Shown in pieces: positions 8,691 through 17,693 of a stretch of 64,000 nt of DNA. The notes under the pieces are model-generated. The model worked only from the letters and a program-made list of their open reading frames with translations, was not told where the DNA came from and did not search any database. The position numbers and the translations under genes were made by a program. Origin of the DNA: Micromonospora narathiwatensis (lineage in GTDB: Bacteria > Actinomycetota > Actinomycetes > Mycobacteriales > Micromonosporaceae); the NCBI RefSeq assembly GCF_900089605.1, contig NZ_LT594324.1:496001-560000 (forward strand), written 5' to 3'. Every line of letters starts with the position of its first letter. Position 1 is the first letter of the stretch.

Positions 8691-10120
8691 GCAACCCAGC
8701 CAGCCCGCCCGCCGTCGGTCTCCTCGACCAGGGGCCGGAGCTCACCTTCCCGCCCGGCTTCCGCTGGGGCGCGGCGACCGCCGCGTACCAGATCGAGGGC
8801 GCGGCGACCGAGGGCGGCCGTACCCCGTCGATCTGGGACACCTTCAGCCACACCGAGGGCCGGACGGTGGCCGGGCACACCGGCGACGTGGCCTGCGACC
8901 ACTACCACCGGATGTCCGAGGACGTGCGGCTGATGGCCGACCTGGGGCTGAAGGCCTACCGGTTCTCGGTCTCCTGGCCCCGGATCCAGCCGGGCGGGAC
9001 CGGGCCGGCCAACGCCGAGGGGCTGGACTTCTACCGGCGACTGGTCGACGAGCTGCTGGCCCACGACATCGAGCCGTGGGTGACCCTCTACCACTGGGAC
9101 CTGCCCCAGCCGCTGGAGGACGCCGGCGGCTGGCCGGCCCGGGACACCGCCGGCCGGTTCGCCGACTACGCGCAGCTCGTCGCCGACGCCCTCGGCGACC
9201 GGGTACGACACTTCACCACCCTGAACGAGCCGTGGTGCTCGGCCTTCCTCGGCTACGGCTCCGGGGTGCACGCGCCGGGCCGCTCCGACGGGGGCGACGC
9301 GGTGCGGGCCGGGCACCACCTCATGCTCGGCCACGGGCTGGCCGTGCAGGCGATGCGGGCGGCCCGGCCGCAGGCGCGGCTCGGCATCACGGTCAACCTC
9401 TACCCGGTCACCCCGTCGACCGACTCGCCGGCGGACGCGGACGCCGCCCGCCGTATCGACGGACTGGCCAACCGGTTTTTCCTCGACCCGGTGCTGCGCG
9501 GGGCGTATCCGGCGGACCTGCAGGCCGACCTGCGTCAGGTCACCGACTTCGGGCACGTCCGCGACGGCGACCTGGCGGTCATCTCGACCCCGCTCGACAC
9601 GGTGGGCATCAACTACTACAGCCGGTACGTGGTCGCCGCGCCGGTCGAGCGGGAGGAGCCGGAACGCTACTGGCGGGCGCCGTCGTGCTGGCCGGGCAGC
9701 GAGGACGTCCGGTTCGTCGCCCGGGGCGTGCCGGTGACCGACATGGACTGGGAGATCGACGCTCCCGGCCTGTTGGAGACCCTGGAACGCGTCCACCGGG
9801 ACTACACGGAACTGCCGCTCTACGTCACCGAGAACGGCTCCGCGTTCGTCGACGCGGTGATCGACGGCCGGGTCGACGACCCGGACCGGCTGGCGTACTT
9901 CGACGCGCACCTGCGCGCCGCGCACGCCGCGATCAGCGCCGGGGTGCCGCTGCAGGGATACTTCGCCTGGTCGCTGATGGACAATTTTGAATGGGCCTGG
10001 GGTTATACCAAGCGTTTCGGCATGGTTTACGTCGACTATGACAGCCAGGCCCGAATCCCCAAGTCGAGCGCCAGCTGGTACGCCGAGGTGATCCGACGCA
10101 ACGGCCTGGCCGCACAATAG
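8687..10120 (+). CDS. bglC: GH1 family beta-glucosidase (intracellular cellobiase)
   Basis: 477 aa, full-length GH1 enzyme without a signal peptide, so it acts in the cytoplasm on imported cello-oligosaccharides to release glucose. The N-terminal GH1 signature is [15 protein letters not shown]. The acid/base Glu181 lies in TTLNEP and the nucleophile Glu382 in YVTENG. The conserved DNFEWAWGY substrate-binding segment near the C-terminus is present. The GTG start overlaps the cebG stop. The last ~90 bases of the region around 9981-10070 use unusually A/T-ending codons (ttt, gaa, tat, gtt) compared with the rest of the gene. Confidence 0.93.
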   Translation: MSNPASPPAVGLLDQGPELTFPPGFRWGAATAAYQIEGAATEGGRTPSIWDTFSHTEGRTVAGHTGDVACDHYHRMSEDVRLMADLGLKAYRFSVSWPRIQPGGTGPANAEGLDFYRRLVDELLAHDIEPWVTLYHWDLPQPLEDAGGWPARDTAGRFADYAQLVADALGDRVRHFTTLNEPWCSAFLGYGSGVHAPGRSDGGDAVRAGHHLMLGHGLAVQAMRAARPQARLGITVNLYPVTPSTDSPADADAARRIDGLANRFFLDPVLRGAYPADLQADLRQVTDFGHVRDGDLAVISTPLDTVGINYYSRYVVAAPVEREEPERYWRAPSCWPGSEDVRFVARGVPVTDMDWEIDAPGLLETLERVHRDYTELPLYVTENGSAFVDAVIDGRVDDPDRLAYFDAHLRAAHAAISAGVPLQGYFAWSLMDNFEWAWGYTKRFGMVYVDYDSQARIPKSSASWYAEVIRRNGLAAQ

Positions 10121-10140
10121 GCTGGGCCAGCAGTTACGGA

Positions 10141-10176
10141 CGGCCCGGCACCGACGCCGTAGCAGGTGCCGGGCCG
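10141..10176 (+). terminator. Hairpin between bglC and cebR
   Basis: Perfect 12-bp stem (10141-10152 with 10165-10176) with a 12-nt loop. It probably ends most cebEFG-bglC transcripts, leaving cebR at a low read-through level or under its own promoter. Confidence 0.7.
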
Positions 10177-10198
10177 GTCCGACGTCGGAGGAGCAGAG

Positions 10199-11245
10199 AT
10201 GACAACGCAGCGCACGCGGTCGCTCGGGCGCCCGACCCTCGACGCGGTCGCCGCCCGCGCCGGCGTGGGGCGCGGCACGGTATCCCGCGTGGTCAACGGC
10301 TCGCCCCAGGTCAGCCCGGAGGCCCGGGCCGCCGTCCAGGCGGCGATCGCCGAGTTGGGGTACGTGCCCAACCGCGCCGCCCGGGCACTGGTGACCCAGC
10401 GGACGGACTCCGTGGCCCTGGTGGTCTCCGAGTCGGGGGAACGGGTCTTCACCGAGCCGTTCTTCGCGGCCATCGTCCGGGGCGTCAGCTCCGGGCTGCT
10501 GGAGACACCGATGCAGCTCTGGCTGGCCATGGTGCAGTCGCCGATCGAGCGGGAGCGGGTCGAACACCACCTGACCAACCAGCACGTCGACGGCGTGCTG
10601 CTGCTCTCCCTGCACGACGCCGACCCGCTGCCCACCCTGCTGGAGGAGCGTGGCCTGCCGACCGTGCTCGGCGGCCGGCCGGCCCGGATGCTGCTCCCGG
10701 ACGCCCAGCCCGCCTGGTTCGTCGACGTCGACAACGTCGGCGGCGCCCGGCAGGCGGTGGAGTATCTGTTCGCGCGGGGCCGGCGGCGGATCGCCACCAT
10801 CGCCGGTACGCAGGACATGGGCGCCGGCCTGGCCCGGTTGACCGGCTACAAGGAGGCGGTCCGGGCGGCCGGCGACGACGTCAAACCGGAACTGATCGCG
10901 TACGGGGACTTCAGCGAGGGTGCCGGTGCCGCCTGCATGCGGCGGCTGCTGGAGATCTGCCCCGACCTCGACGCCGTCTTCGTCGCCTCCGACCTGATGG
11001 CCTTCGGCGCCCTGCGTACGCTGCGGGAGGCCGGCCGCCGGGTGCCCGAGGACGTGGCCGTGATCGGCTTCGACGACGCCCCCATCGCCCGGCAGTCCGA
11101 GCCGCCGCTGACCACCGTCTTCCAGCCGGTCGAGGAGATGGGCCGCCAGATGGCCCGCCTCCTGGTCTCCCGCATCCGCGGCGACGAGGTCCCCAGCCCA
11201 CAGGTCGTCCTCGAAACCGAGCTCATCCACCGCGCCTCCGCCTGA
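10199..11245 (+). CDS. cebR: LacI-family repressor of the cello-oligosaccharide regulon
   Basis: 348 aa. The ATG at 10199 has a strong ggagga RBS; an upstream in-frame GTG/ATG region overlaps the terminator and is less likely. The LacI helix-turn-helix is at about residues 13-34 (TLDAVAARAGVGRGTVSRVV), followed by the hinge helix (PNRAARALV) and a periplasmic-binding-protein-like effector domain ending with VIGFDDAPIA. In Streptomyces, CebR binds TGGGAGCGCTCCCA and is released by cellobiose or cellotriose; three such boxes occur in this window. Position at the end of the ceb operon and the boxes support the name. Confidence 0.9.
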   Translation: MTTQRTRSLGRPTLDAVAARAGVGRGTVSRVVNGSPQVSPEARAAVQAAIAELGYVPNRAARALVTQRTDSVALVVSESGERVFTEPFFAAIVRGVSSGLLETPMQLWLAMVQSPIERERVEHHLTNQHVDGVLLLSLHDADPLPTLLEERGLPTVLGGRPARMLLPDAQPAWFVDVDNVGGARQAVEYLFARGRRRIATIAGTQDMGAGLARLTGYKEAVRAAGDDVKPELIAYGDFSEGAGAACMRRLLEICPDLDAVFVASDLMAFGALRTLREAGRRVPEDVAVIGFDDAPIARQSEPPLTTVFQPVEEMGRQMARLLVSRIRGDEVPSPQVVLETELIHRASA

Positions 11246-11246
11246 C

Positions 11247-11282
11247 CCCCGCCCCGGCTGCCCGCCCGCCGCCGGGGCGGGG
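11247..11282. terminator. Bidirectional terminator between cebR and the acyl-CoA dehydrogenase gene
   Basis: A 12-bp GC stem (11247-11258 with 11271-11282) lies between the convergent stop codons of cebR (11245) and the acyl-CoA dehydrogenase gene (11287), so it can serve both. Confidence 0.75.
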
Positions 11283-11286
11283 CGGG

Positions 11287-12498
11287 TCAGGACCAGCGGC
11301 GGAGTTCGGCTCTGGCCAGGGACGCGCGGTGGACCTCGTCGGGGCCGTCGGCCAGGCGGAGGGTGCGGGCCTGGGCCCACAGGGCGGCCAGCGGGGTGTC
11401 CTGGCTGACGCCGGCCCCGCCGTACCCCTGGATGGCCTTGTCGATCACCCACTCCGCCATCGCCGGCGTGGCGATCTTGATCGCCTGGATCTCGGTGTGC
11501 GCGCCCCTGTTGCCGACGGTGTCCATCAGCCAGGCGGTCTTGAGCACCAGCAGCCGGGACTGCTCGATGCGCACCCGCGACTCGGCGATCCACTCCCGCA
11601 CCACGCCCTGCTCGGCGAGCGGCCGGCCGAACGCGACCCGGTCCAGGGCCCGCCGGCAGAGCAGCTCCAGGGCGCGCTCGGCCATCCCGATCAGCCGCAT
11701 GCAGTGGTGGATCCGGCCCGGGCCGAGCCGGGCCTGGGCGATCGCGAAGCCACCGCCCTCGACCCCGACCAGGTTCTCCGCCGGCACCCGGACGCCGGTG
11801 AAGTCGATCTCGGCGTGCCCGCCGTGCGGGGCGTCGGAGTAGCCGAAGACGGTCATGCCCCGGCGTACCGTGACGCCCGGCGTGTCCCGGGGAACCAGGA
11901 TCATGCTCTGCTGCCGGTGCCGCTCGGCACCCGGATCGGTCTTGCCCATCACGATGAAGATCTCGCAGCGCGGGTCCATCGCCCCGGACGACCACCACTT
12001 GCGGCCGTCGACCACGTACGAGTCGCCGTCGCGGATGATCCGGGTCGCGATGTTGGTGGCGTCGGAGGAGGCCACCTCCGGCTCGGTCATGCAGAACGCG
12101 GAGCGGATCTCGCCCGCCAGCAGGGGCATGAGCCAGCGTTCCCGCTGCGCCGCGGAGCCGAACTCGGCGAGCAGCTCCATGTTGCCGGTGTCCGGGGCGG
12201 CACAGTTCAGCGCCTCCGGCGCCAGGTGCGGGCTGCGCCCGGTCAGCTCGGCGAGCGGGGCGTACTGGAGGTTGGTCAGCCCGGCGCCGTAGCGGGGGTC
12301 GGGGAGGAACAGGTTCCACAGGCCACGCGAACGGGCCTCGGCCTTCAGCTCGTCCAGCACCGGCGGCCGGGCCCACGGGTCGCCGGCGCCGGCCACCTGC
12401 GCGGCGTGCACCGGCTCGGCCGGGTAGACGCACTCGGCGAGGAAGGCGGCCAGCCGCTCGCGCAGCTCGACCGTCCGGGCGTCGTACGCGAAGTCCAT
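11287..12498 (-). CDS. Acyl-CoA dehydrogenase (ACAD10/11-type)
   Basis: 403 aa, full-length flavin acyl-CoA dehydrogenase. The FAD-binding signatures are present: [16 protein letters not shown] in the middle and [16 protein letters not shown] near the C-terminus. The protein begins [16 protein letters not shown], typical of the actinobacterial subgroup next to APH-like kinases. Its ATG overlaps the TGA of the upstream phosphotransferase gene by one base (TGATG). In animals the fused ACAD10/11 proteins, and in Pseudomonas the lva genes, combine this type of dehydrogenase with a kinase to process 4-hydroxyacyl-CoA through a 4-phospho intermediate. That role here is inference from the pairing. 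Confidence 0.88.
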   Translation of the reverse strand: MDFAYDARTVELRERLAAFLAECVYPAEPVHAAQVAGAGDPWARPPVLDELKAEARSRGLWNLFLPDPRYGAGLTNLQYAPLAELTGRSPHLAPEALNCAAPDTGNMELLAEFGSAAQRERWLMPLLAGEIRSAFCMTEPEVASSDATNIATRIIRDGDSYVVDGRKWWSSGAMDPRCEIFIVMGKTDPGAERHRQQSMILVPRDTPGVTVRRGMTVFGYSDAPHGGHAEIDFTGVRVPAENLVGVEGGGFAIAQARLGPGRIHHCMRLIGMAERALELLCRRALDRVAFGRPLAEQGVVREWIAESRVRIEQSRLLVLKTAWLMDTVGNRGAHTEIQAIKIATPAMAEWVIDKAIQGYGGAGVSQDTPLAALWAQARTLRLADGPDEVHRASLARAELRRWS

Positions 12499-13574
12499 CA
12501 GTTCTCCCTGACCGCGTGCAGACCGTGCTCGACCAGCGGTGCCACCAGCTCGCCGATCCGGTCGAAGCCCCCGCCGAGCGTCTGCCCGAGGGTGTGCCGG
12601 TAGTGGATGCCCTCGCAGATCACCGCGAGCTTGAAGCAGCCGAGCGCCACGTGCCAGTGCAGCGGGCCGACGTCGACGTCGCTGCGGCCCGCGTACCGGT
12701 CGATCAGCTCGGCGCCGGTGGGGAAGCCGGCCCTCGGGCCGAGGCCGTCGGCGACCGGGTTGCCCTCGGCCGCGTCGCTGTCACCCAGCACGTCCCAGTA
12801 CGTCAGCAGCAGCCCGAGGTCGGCGAGGGGGTCGCCGAGGGTGGCCATCTCCCAGTCGAGCACCGCCCGGACGGCGACCGGGTCGACCGAGGCGAGGAGA
12901 TTGTCCAGCCGGTAGTCGCCGTGCACGATGCGGCCGGCGTTCGCGCCCTCCGGCACGCTGCCGGCGAGCGCGTCGCGCAGCTCGTCGATGCCGGGCAGCG
13001 GGCGGCTGCGGGACCGGTCGAGCTGGCCGGCCCAGCGGCGGACCTGCCGGGCCAGGTAGCCGTCGGGGCGGCCGAAGTCGGCCAGCCCGACCGCGGCCGG
13101 CTCGACCAGGTGCAGCGCGGCGAGGCTGTCCATCATCGCCAGCGCCAGGTCGCGCCGCTGCCCGTCGGTGAGCGGGTCGGTCTGCGACCGGCTCCGGTAG
13201 ACCACGCCGTCGACCCGCTCCATCAGGTAGAACGGTGCGCCGATCACCTCGTCGTCGGGGCAGAGCAGCAGCGCGCCGGGCACCGGCACCTCGGTGGGCG
13301 CCAGCGCGGAGATCACCCGGTGCTCGCGGGCCATGTCGTGCGCGGTGGCCAGCACGTGCCCGAGCGGCGGCCGGCGCAGCACCACCTCGCGGTCGCCGCC
13401 GCGCAGCAGGTACGTCAGGTTGGACTTGCCCCCGGCGATCAGCCGCGCGGAGAGCGGCCCGGTGGCCAACTCGGGCAGGTGCGCGGCCAGGTACGCGGCG
13501 AGCCGGTCGAGGTCGAGCCCGCGGGGAGCCGGACCGGTCGGATTCCGTGCTGGATCGACGGCCGGATCGGTCAT
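12498..13574 (-). CDS. APH-family phosphotransferase (ACAD10/11 kinase-domain / LvaA-like)
   Basis: 358 aa. The ATG at 13574 fits the family N-terminus; the open frame upstream is GC-biased non-coding sequence. Kinase motifs are the nucleotide region around [10 protein letters not shown] (48-57), catalytic HGDYRLDN with Asp220 and Asn225, and metal-binding [11 protein letters not shown] with Asp240. The family includes aminoglycoside phosphotransferases, but this subgroup with an acyl-CoA dehydrogenase partner resembles the kinase half of ACAD10/11 and LvaA, which phosphorylate 4-hydroxyacyl-CoA. An antibiotic-resistance role is unlikely given the operon. Confidence 0.85.
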   Translation of the reverse strand: MTDPAVDPARNPTGPAPRGLDLDRLAAYLAAHLPELATGPLSARLIAGGKSNLTYLLRGGDREVVLRRPPLGHVLATAHDMAREHRVISALAPTEVPVPGALLLCPDDEVIGAPFYLMERVDGVVYRSRSQTDPLTDGQRRDLALAMMDSLAALHLVEPAAVGLADFGRPDGYLARQVRRWAGQLDRSRSRPLPGIDELRDALAGSVPEGANAGRIVHGDYRLDNLLASVDPVAVRAVLDWEMATLGDPLADLGLLLTYWDVLGDSDAAEGNPVADGLGPRAGFPTGAELIDRYAGRSDVDVGPLHWHVALGCFKLAVICEGIHYRHTLGQTLGGGFDRIGELVAPLVEHGLHAVREN

Positions 13575-13594
13575 CCGGTTAGTTGATGGCAGCT

Positions 13595-13614
13595 CAACCT
13601 TCTTGTCAAGGTTG
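13595..13614. promoter_or_regulatory. Inverted repeat, candidate operator between APH kinase and ACT genes
   Basis: CAACCTT-N6-AAGGTTG is a perfect 7-bp inverted repeat starting 20 bp before the kinase start codon in the divergent region. The geometry suits a TetR- or GntR-type dimer. No cognate regulator adjoins it, so the binding protein is unknown. Confidence 0.5.
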
Positions 13615-13633
13615 GATTTTCCCGATGGGACAT

Positions 13634-13688
13634 GCCCCTGCAACAGGGGCGAAATGGTCAACCGGCAGGCTGGTGCCCAGCCTGCCGG
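13634..13688 (+). other. Two hairpins in the 5' leader of the ACT-domain gene
   Basis: A 7-bp stem with a 3-nt loop (13634-13650) is followed by a perfect 12-bp stem with a 3-nt loop (13662-13673 with 13677-13688). Both lie in the leader of the ACT-domain gene and not after a gene end, so attenuation or mRNA stability is possible. No known riboswitch is recognised. Confidence 0.4.
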
Positions 13689-13723
13689 ACGCCCGGCCGG
13701 CCCGCCGAGCGAAGGGATCGGAG

Positions 13724-14425
13724 ATGTTGCTGAGAGTTCGGGTGACCCTGCCGGACCGGCCCGGCACGCTCGGCCAGGTGGCCCGGACACTCGGCGTGGC
13801 CGGCGCCGACATCGTCCAGGTGGTGGTGCTGGAGCGGCTCGGCGGCCGGGCGGTGGACGACTTCACCGTGGTGTGGCCGGGCGCCGCGCGGGTGGAACGG
13901 CTGCTGGCCGGCCTGGCCGCCATCCCCGGCGTACGGGTGGACGGGGTGTGGCGGGCGATCGGCACGCCCACCACGGCGGGGCAGGACGCCGAACTGCTCG
14001 CCCAGATCGCCGCGAACCCGGCCGACGGGGTGGCCACCCTGGTCGACGCGGTGCCCGGGCTGCTCGCCGCGGACTGGGCGGTGGCCGCGGTCGTACCCCT
14101 GGACTGGGCCTCCCGGCACGGCGCGGGCGTGGCCACCGTCGGGCACGCGAGCTGGCGGGCCCCGGTCCCGCCCCGGCTGCCGGAGGTGACCCCGCTGCGG
14201 GCCCGGGCGATGCTCGGCCCGGACGGGCACCACTACGCGGTCGCGCCGTTCGGTCGCGCCGGCCTGGTGCTGGTGGTGGCGCGGGACCACACCGTGCCCC
14301 TCACCGCCGCCGCGTTCCACTCCATCGAGGTGGACCGGCTCGCGCAGCTCGTCCGGGCGAGCGCGGTGATCCTCGGCGACCGGCTGGACCTGGTCGGCGC
14401 CCCGCCCGTGACCACCATCACCTGA
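13724..14425 (+). CDS. ACT-domain protein, possible amino-acid sensor
   Basis: 233 aa. An N-terminal ACT domain spans about residues 1-75 (LLRVRVTLPDRPGTLGQVAR, then GADIVQVVVLE and DDFTVVWP), the fold that binds amino acids to control enzymes. The remaining 155 residues are hydrophobic-rich and not recognised; they end near DRLDLVGAPP. I chose the ATG at 13724 because the ACT domain begins immediately and gaaggg precedes it; a longer frame back to 13583 is open but not protein-like. The next gene also begins with an ACT domain 80 bp downstream, so the two look like a diverged pair. Confidence 0.75.
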   Translation: MLLRVRVTLPDRPGTLGQVARTLGVAGADIVQVVVLERLGGRAVDDFTVVWPGAARVERLLAGLAAIPGVRVDGVWRAIGTPTTAGQDAELLAQIAANPADGVATLVDAVPGLLAADWAVAAVVPLDWASRHGAGVATVGHASWRAPVPPRLPEVTPLRARAMLGPDGHHYAVAPFGRAGLVLVVARDHTVPLTAAAFHSIEVDRLAQLVRASAVILGDRLDLVGAPPVTTIT

Positions 14426-14505
14426 CCTGTCCCACCGTTTCACCCGTGCGCAACGGCCGCGCAACAGGCGGCCGGCAGGGTGTTCACCGGGGAAGGGAGC
14501 GAATC

Positions 14506-15588
14506 ATGGCGCTGTGGCGGATCCGGGCCACCGTGGACGACCGACCGGGCTACCTGTCGGTGCTCACCGCGAGTCTCGCGTTGCGCGGGGTCAACATCCT
14601 CACCGTGCAGGTGCACACCACCGAGGTGGGAGCGGTCGACGACTTCCTCGTCGACGCGCCCGACCAGCTCACCGAGGCGGACCTGCGGGCGGCCGTCGAG
14701 CGGGGCCGGGGCCGGGAGTGCTGGGTCGCACGCAGCGAGGCGCGAGGTCTGGCCGACCAGCCCACCCGGGTCCTCGGCCTGGCCACCCGGCTGGTCCGCG
14801 ACCCGGACGCGACGGGCGAGGCGCTGCGTGCCCTGCTCGGCGCCGACGATGTCACCTGGCGGCCGACGCCGGCCGGCCCGCTCGGCGGGGTGGGCGCCAC
14901 GACGATGCTGCTGGCCGACGCGTCCGGCGGCTCGTACGAGCTGCACCGGCGGGAGCCGACCTTCACCCCGGCCGAGTACGCCCGGGCCCAGGCCCTGCTC
15001 GAGTTGGCCGCGACCGTGGCCCGCCGGGACGCCGACCGGGTCACCCTGGTGCTGCCCGACGCGGCCGAGGCGCTGGTCCGTCCGGCGACCGTCGACGATC
15101 TGCCCGGCGTGACCCAGCTGCACGAGACCTGTTCGGAGCGCAGCCGGCAGCGGCGGTACCTGGGTGGGGCGGCCCTGCCGTCACCGGCCCGGCTGCGCCG
15201 GCTGCTGGAGCCGGAACGGGGGCTCACCCTCGTCGCCACGGCCGGCCCCGGGACGGCGGAACCCGTCGTGGCGATGGGGAACCTGCTCGGCGAGGGGGAC
15301 GAGGCGGAGGCGGCGCTGCTGGTCCGCGACGACTGGCAGCGTCGAGGCCTCGGCTCGGCCCTGCTGCGGCGGCTGCTCGGGCACGCCGACCGGGCCGGTT
15401 ACGCCGTCGTGCTGTTGCACGTGCAGGCCGGGAACACGCCGATGTTGCGCACCGTGAGCCGGCTGGGCCGGCCCACGTCGGTGGTCCGCGACGGCAGCCT
15501 GCTGACCGTGGCGGTGCCGCTGGACATCCGCCGGGCCGGGCTGCCCCGGCAGACCGACGCGGCCGGCCGGGCGGGCCGGTCGTACTGA
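14506..15588 (+). CDS. ACT-GNAT fusion: amino-acid-regulated protein acetyltransferase
   Basis: 360 aa, ATG at 14506 with ggaaggga RBS. The N-terminal ACT domain occupies residues 1-75 (WRIRATVDDRPGYLSVLTAS, then VDDFLVDAP). A linker of unclear fold follows, and a C-terminal GNAT domain spans about 200-340 with acetyl-CoA-binding RDDWQRRGLGSALLRR. This architecture matches the ACT-GNAT lysine acetyltransferase described in Micromonospora aurantiaca, which acetylates acetyl-CoA synthetase and is modulated by amino acids such as Cys and Arg. Orthology is inferred from architecture and lineage; the ligand and target here are untested. Confidence 0.8.
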   Translation: MALWRIRATVDDRPGYLSVLTASLALRGVNILTVQVHTTEVGAVDDFLVDAPDQLTEADLRAAVERGRGRECWVARSEARGLADQPTRVLGLATRLVRDPDATGEALRALLGADDVTWRPTPAGPLGGVGATTMLLADASGGSYELHRREPTFTPAEYARAQALLELAATVARRDADRVTLVLPDAAEALVRPATVDDLPGVTQLHETCSERSRQRRYLGGAALPSPARLRRLLEPERGLTLVATAGPGTAEPVVAMGNLLGEGDEAEAALLVRDDWQRRGLGSALLRRLLGHADRAGYAVVLLHVQAGNTPMLRTVSRLGRPTSVVRDGSLLTVAVPLDIRRAGLPRQTDAAGRAGRSY

Positions 15589-15700
15589 CCCGACGGCCGC
15601 GCGCCGGCGCGGCCCCGTACCGCAACGGCGCGGCGCGGGGACGGCGACCGGCGGGTGGCCGGCACCGGTGTCGGGCAATCCCCGGCGCCACCTGGGCCGA

Positions 15701-15760
15701 CCCCCGGTGCGGGGGACGGTGCCCCGGCAGGGCCCCCGGTGCGGGGGCCCTGTCCGGGGC
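15701..15760. terminator. Tandem terminator hairpins between convergent genes
   Basis: A 5-bp CCCCC/GGGGG stem (15701-15715) is followed by a long hairpin (15721-15737 with 15743-15760) of 17 bp with one bulged T. Both have the same 5-nt loop ggtgc. They separate the ACT-GNAT gene from the leftward aldehyde dehydrogenase gene. Confidence 0.8.
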
Positions 15761-15784
15761 CGGGGCCGTCGGGCGGGTGTGGGC

Positions 15785-17350
15785 TCAGGTCGCCGGGTAG
15801 CTGCTGTAGTCGGGGAAGTTGCCGTAGAGCCGGCCGTCGCCGCCCACGGTGACCGCCTGCACCAGCAGGTCGCCGCCGACGAAGGCGCCCTTCCAGGACG
15901 CGCCCCGGCCGCCGAACGGCTCATCCCGGTCGCCCCGGGAGCGGGGCTTGTTGATGCCCACCTTGAACGCCTGGAGGTCGACCGCGAGCTTGCCGGCCTG
16001 CTCCTCGTCGTCACAGGCGAGGGAGGCGACCAGCGCGCCGTTGGAGGCGTTCATCTGGGCCAGCAGTTCGTCGGTGGTGTCCACCACGACGATGGTGTCG
16101 ACCGGGCCGAACGGCTCGGCGTGCATCAGCCGGGACCGGCCGGGCGGGGCGAGCAGCACCGCCGGCGCCACGTACGCCGAGGTGTCCTGTCCGTCGAGGA
16201 AGGACGCCCCGTCCAGCTTGCCCCGGTGCAGCGGCACGGCGCCGCCGCGTACCGCCTCGTCGACCTTGCGGCGCAGCTCGTCGGCCTTGGCCGCGCTGAT
16301 CAGCGGGCCGAAGTCCAGCTCGGGCAGCGGGTCGCCGGCCCGCCACGTCTCGTCCACCGCGAGTGGGTGGCCGAAGCGGATCGATCGCACCACCGGCAGG
16401 TACATGTCGAGGAACTCGTCGACCAGGTCCCGCTGGACCACGAACCGTGGGTACGCGGTGCAGCGCTGCTTGCCGTACTCGAAGCCCTTCTTCAGGTGGG
16501 CGGCGAGCAGGTCCCACTGGGAGAAGTTCCAGATGCCCCAGGCGTTGAGGCCCTCCTGCTCGATGAAGTGCCGCTTGTCGGAGTCGAGCAGCGCGGCGGC
16601 CACCTTGCCGCCGTTGGAGCGACCGCCGACGAACGCCACCGCGCCGATCTCCGGGGCGCGGACCAGCACCTCGGACAGCTCCTCGCCGCCGCCGGAGAGC
16701 AGGGTGGCGGGCAGCCCGGCGCGGCGCAGCAGCGCGTGTGCCACGGTGAGGCACACCGCGCCGCCCTGGGACGGGGTCTTGGCGATCACCGCGTTGCCGG
16801 CGAGCAACTGCACCAGCTCGGCGTGCACCAATACGCTCATCGGGTAGTTCCAGGAGGCGATGTTGCTGACCGGGCCGGGCAGCGGCTCGCGGCCGTCGGC
16901 CAGCATCCGGTCGATCTCCCGCACGTACCAGCGCACGCCGTCCAGGGCGCGGTCGACGTCGGCGCAGGCCAGCCGCCACGGCTTGCCGATCTCCCAGACC
17001 AGCAGCATGGCGAGCAGGTCGCGGTGGGCGGTGAGCGCGTCGAGGGCCGCGGCGACCCGGGCCTTGCGCTCGGCGAGCGGGGTCCGCGCCCAGTCGGCGT
17101 GCGCGGCGGCGGCGTGGGCGACGGCCCCACGCGCCGCGTCGGCGTCGAGTCGGGCCAGGTGCACGAGCACGGTGTTGTCGACCGGGGTACGGGCCGGGGT
17201 CGGCGTGCCGACCGCCCGCCACTCGCCCTCGATCAGGTTGTGCAGGACGGCGCCGCCGTCCGGCGCGGCGCCGAAGGCCTCCGGCGTGGCGGCCACCGCG
17301 CGGGCGAGGGTGTCTGACCAGGAGGTGCCGTCGGCGATTTCGAGAGCCAT
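15785..17350 (-). CDS. Aldehyde dehydrogenase family protein
   Basis: 521 aa NAD(P)-dependent aldehyde dehydrogenase. The cofactor-site Asn168 and Lys191 are in SNIASWNYPM and AKTPSQ, the general base Glu266 is in FIEQEG, and the catalytic Cys297 is in GKQRCTAY. The start is supported by GGAGATCGCG immediately before the ATG. The motif environment (QRCTAYPRFVV in place of the usual GQxC) places it in a divergent actinobacterial subgroup; the aldehyde is not predictable. It is monocistronic. Confidence 0.88.
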   Translation of the reverse strand: MALEIADGTSWSDTLARAVAATPEAFGAAPDGGAVLHNLIEGEWRAVGTPTPARTPVDNTVLVHLARLDADAARGAVAHAAAAHADWARTPLAERKARVAAALDALTAHRDLLAMLLVWEIGKPWRLACADVDRALDGVRWYVREIDRMLADGREPLPGPVSNIASWNYPMSVLVHAELVQLLAGNAVIAKTPSQGGAVCLTVAHALLRRAGLPATLLSGGGEELSEVLVRAPEIGAVAFVGGRSNGGKVAAALLDSDKRHFIEQEGLNAWGIWNFSQWDLLAAHLKKGFEYGKQRCTAYPRFVVQRDLVDEFLDMYLPVVRSIRFGHPLAVDETWRAGDPLPELDFGPLISAAKADELRRKVDEAVRGGAVPLHRGKLDGASFLDGQDTSAYVAPAVLLAPPGRSRLMHAEPFGPVDTIVVVDTTDELLAQMNASNGALVASLACDDEEQAGKLAVDLQAFKVGINKPRSRGDRDEPFGGRGASWKGAFVGGDLLVQAVTVGGDGRLYGNFPDYSSYPAT

Positions 17351-17641
17351 CGCGATCTCCTCAGGGTTGTCCGGGGAGCGGCGGCGTCGATGGCACCGCT
17401 GGTGTCGCGTACTGTCCCGCGTGGCCGAGCGCGCGGGCAACCGTACGCTCGTATGCCAGGATGCCCGGTCCACCGGCTGGCACCCGTAACATGCCCGCGC
17501 GCGGCCTCTGAACTGGACGTACGCCTGACATGCATCGAGAATCGTCGATAATGTGATTCGGCTCCGGGCGTCGTCGGCGGGGGTTGTCGGCCGCGGCGGT
17601 CCCGCTCGACCCGGGTCGGCGCCGAGGTGGCCGGAGACGCG
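17351..17641. other. Intergenic region upstream of the aldehyde dehydrogenase gene
   Basis: No gene is apparent. It must contain the aldehyde dehydrogenase promoter. Patches of lower GC around 17521-17560 are the most promoter-like part, but no convincing -35/-10 pair stands out. Confidence 0.35.
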
Positions 17642-17677
17642 GCACCGGCCGCCGGACCGGGATCCGACGGCCGGTGC
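17642..17677 (-). terminator. Terminator after the LPXTG protein gene
   Basis: Perfect 10-bp stem (17642-17651 with 17668-17677) with a 16-nt loop, placed 16 bases beyond the stop of the leftward LPXTG gene. Confidence 0.55.
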
Positions 17678-17693
17678 TCGGCCGACGCCAGGG

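Noticed and set aside
8564..12433. A 1289-codon minus-strand frame spanning bglC, cebR and part of the acyl-CoA dehydrogenase gene
   Set aside because: It overlaps three well-supported genes and has low-complexity composition; only its end coincides with the real dehydrogenase in another frame.
12498..13574. Aminoglycoside resistance phosphotransferase
   Set aside because: The partner acyl-CoA dehydrogenase and subgroup motifs indicate ACAD10/11-type metabolism rather than drug resistance.
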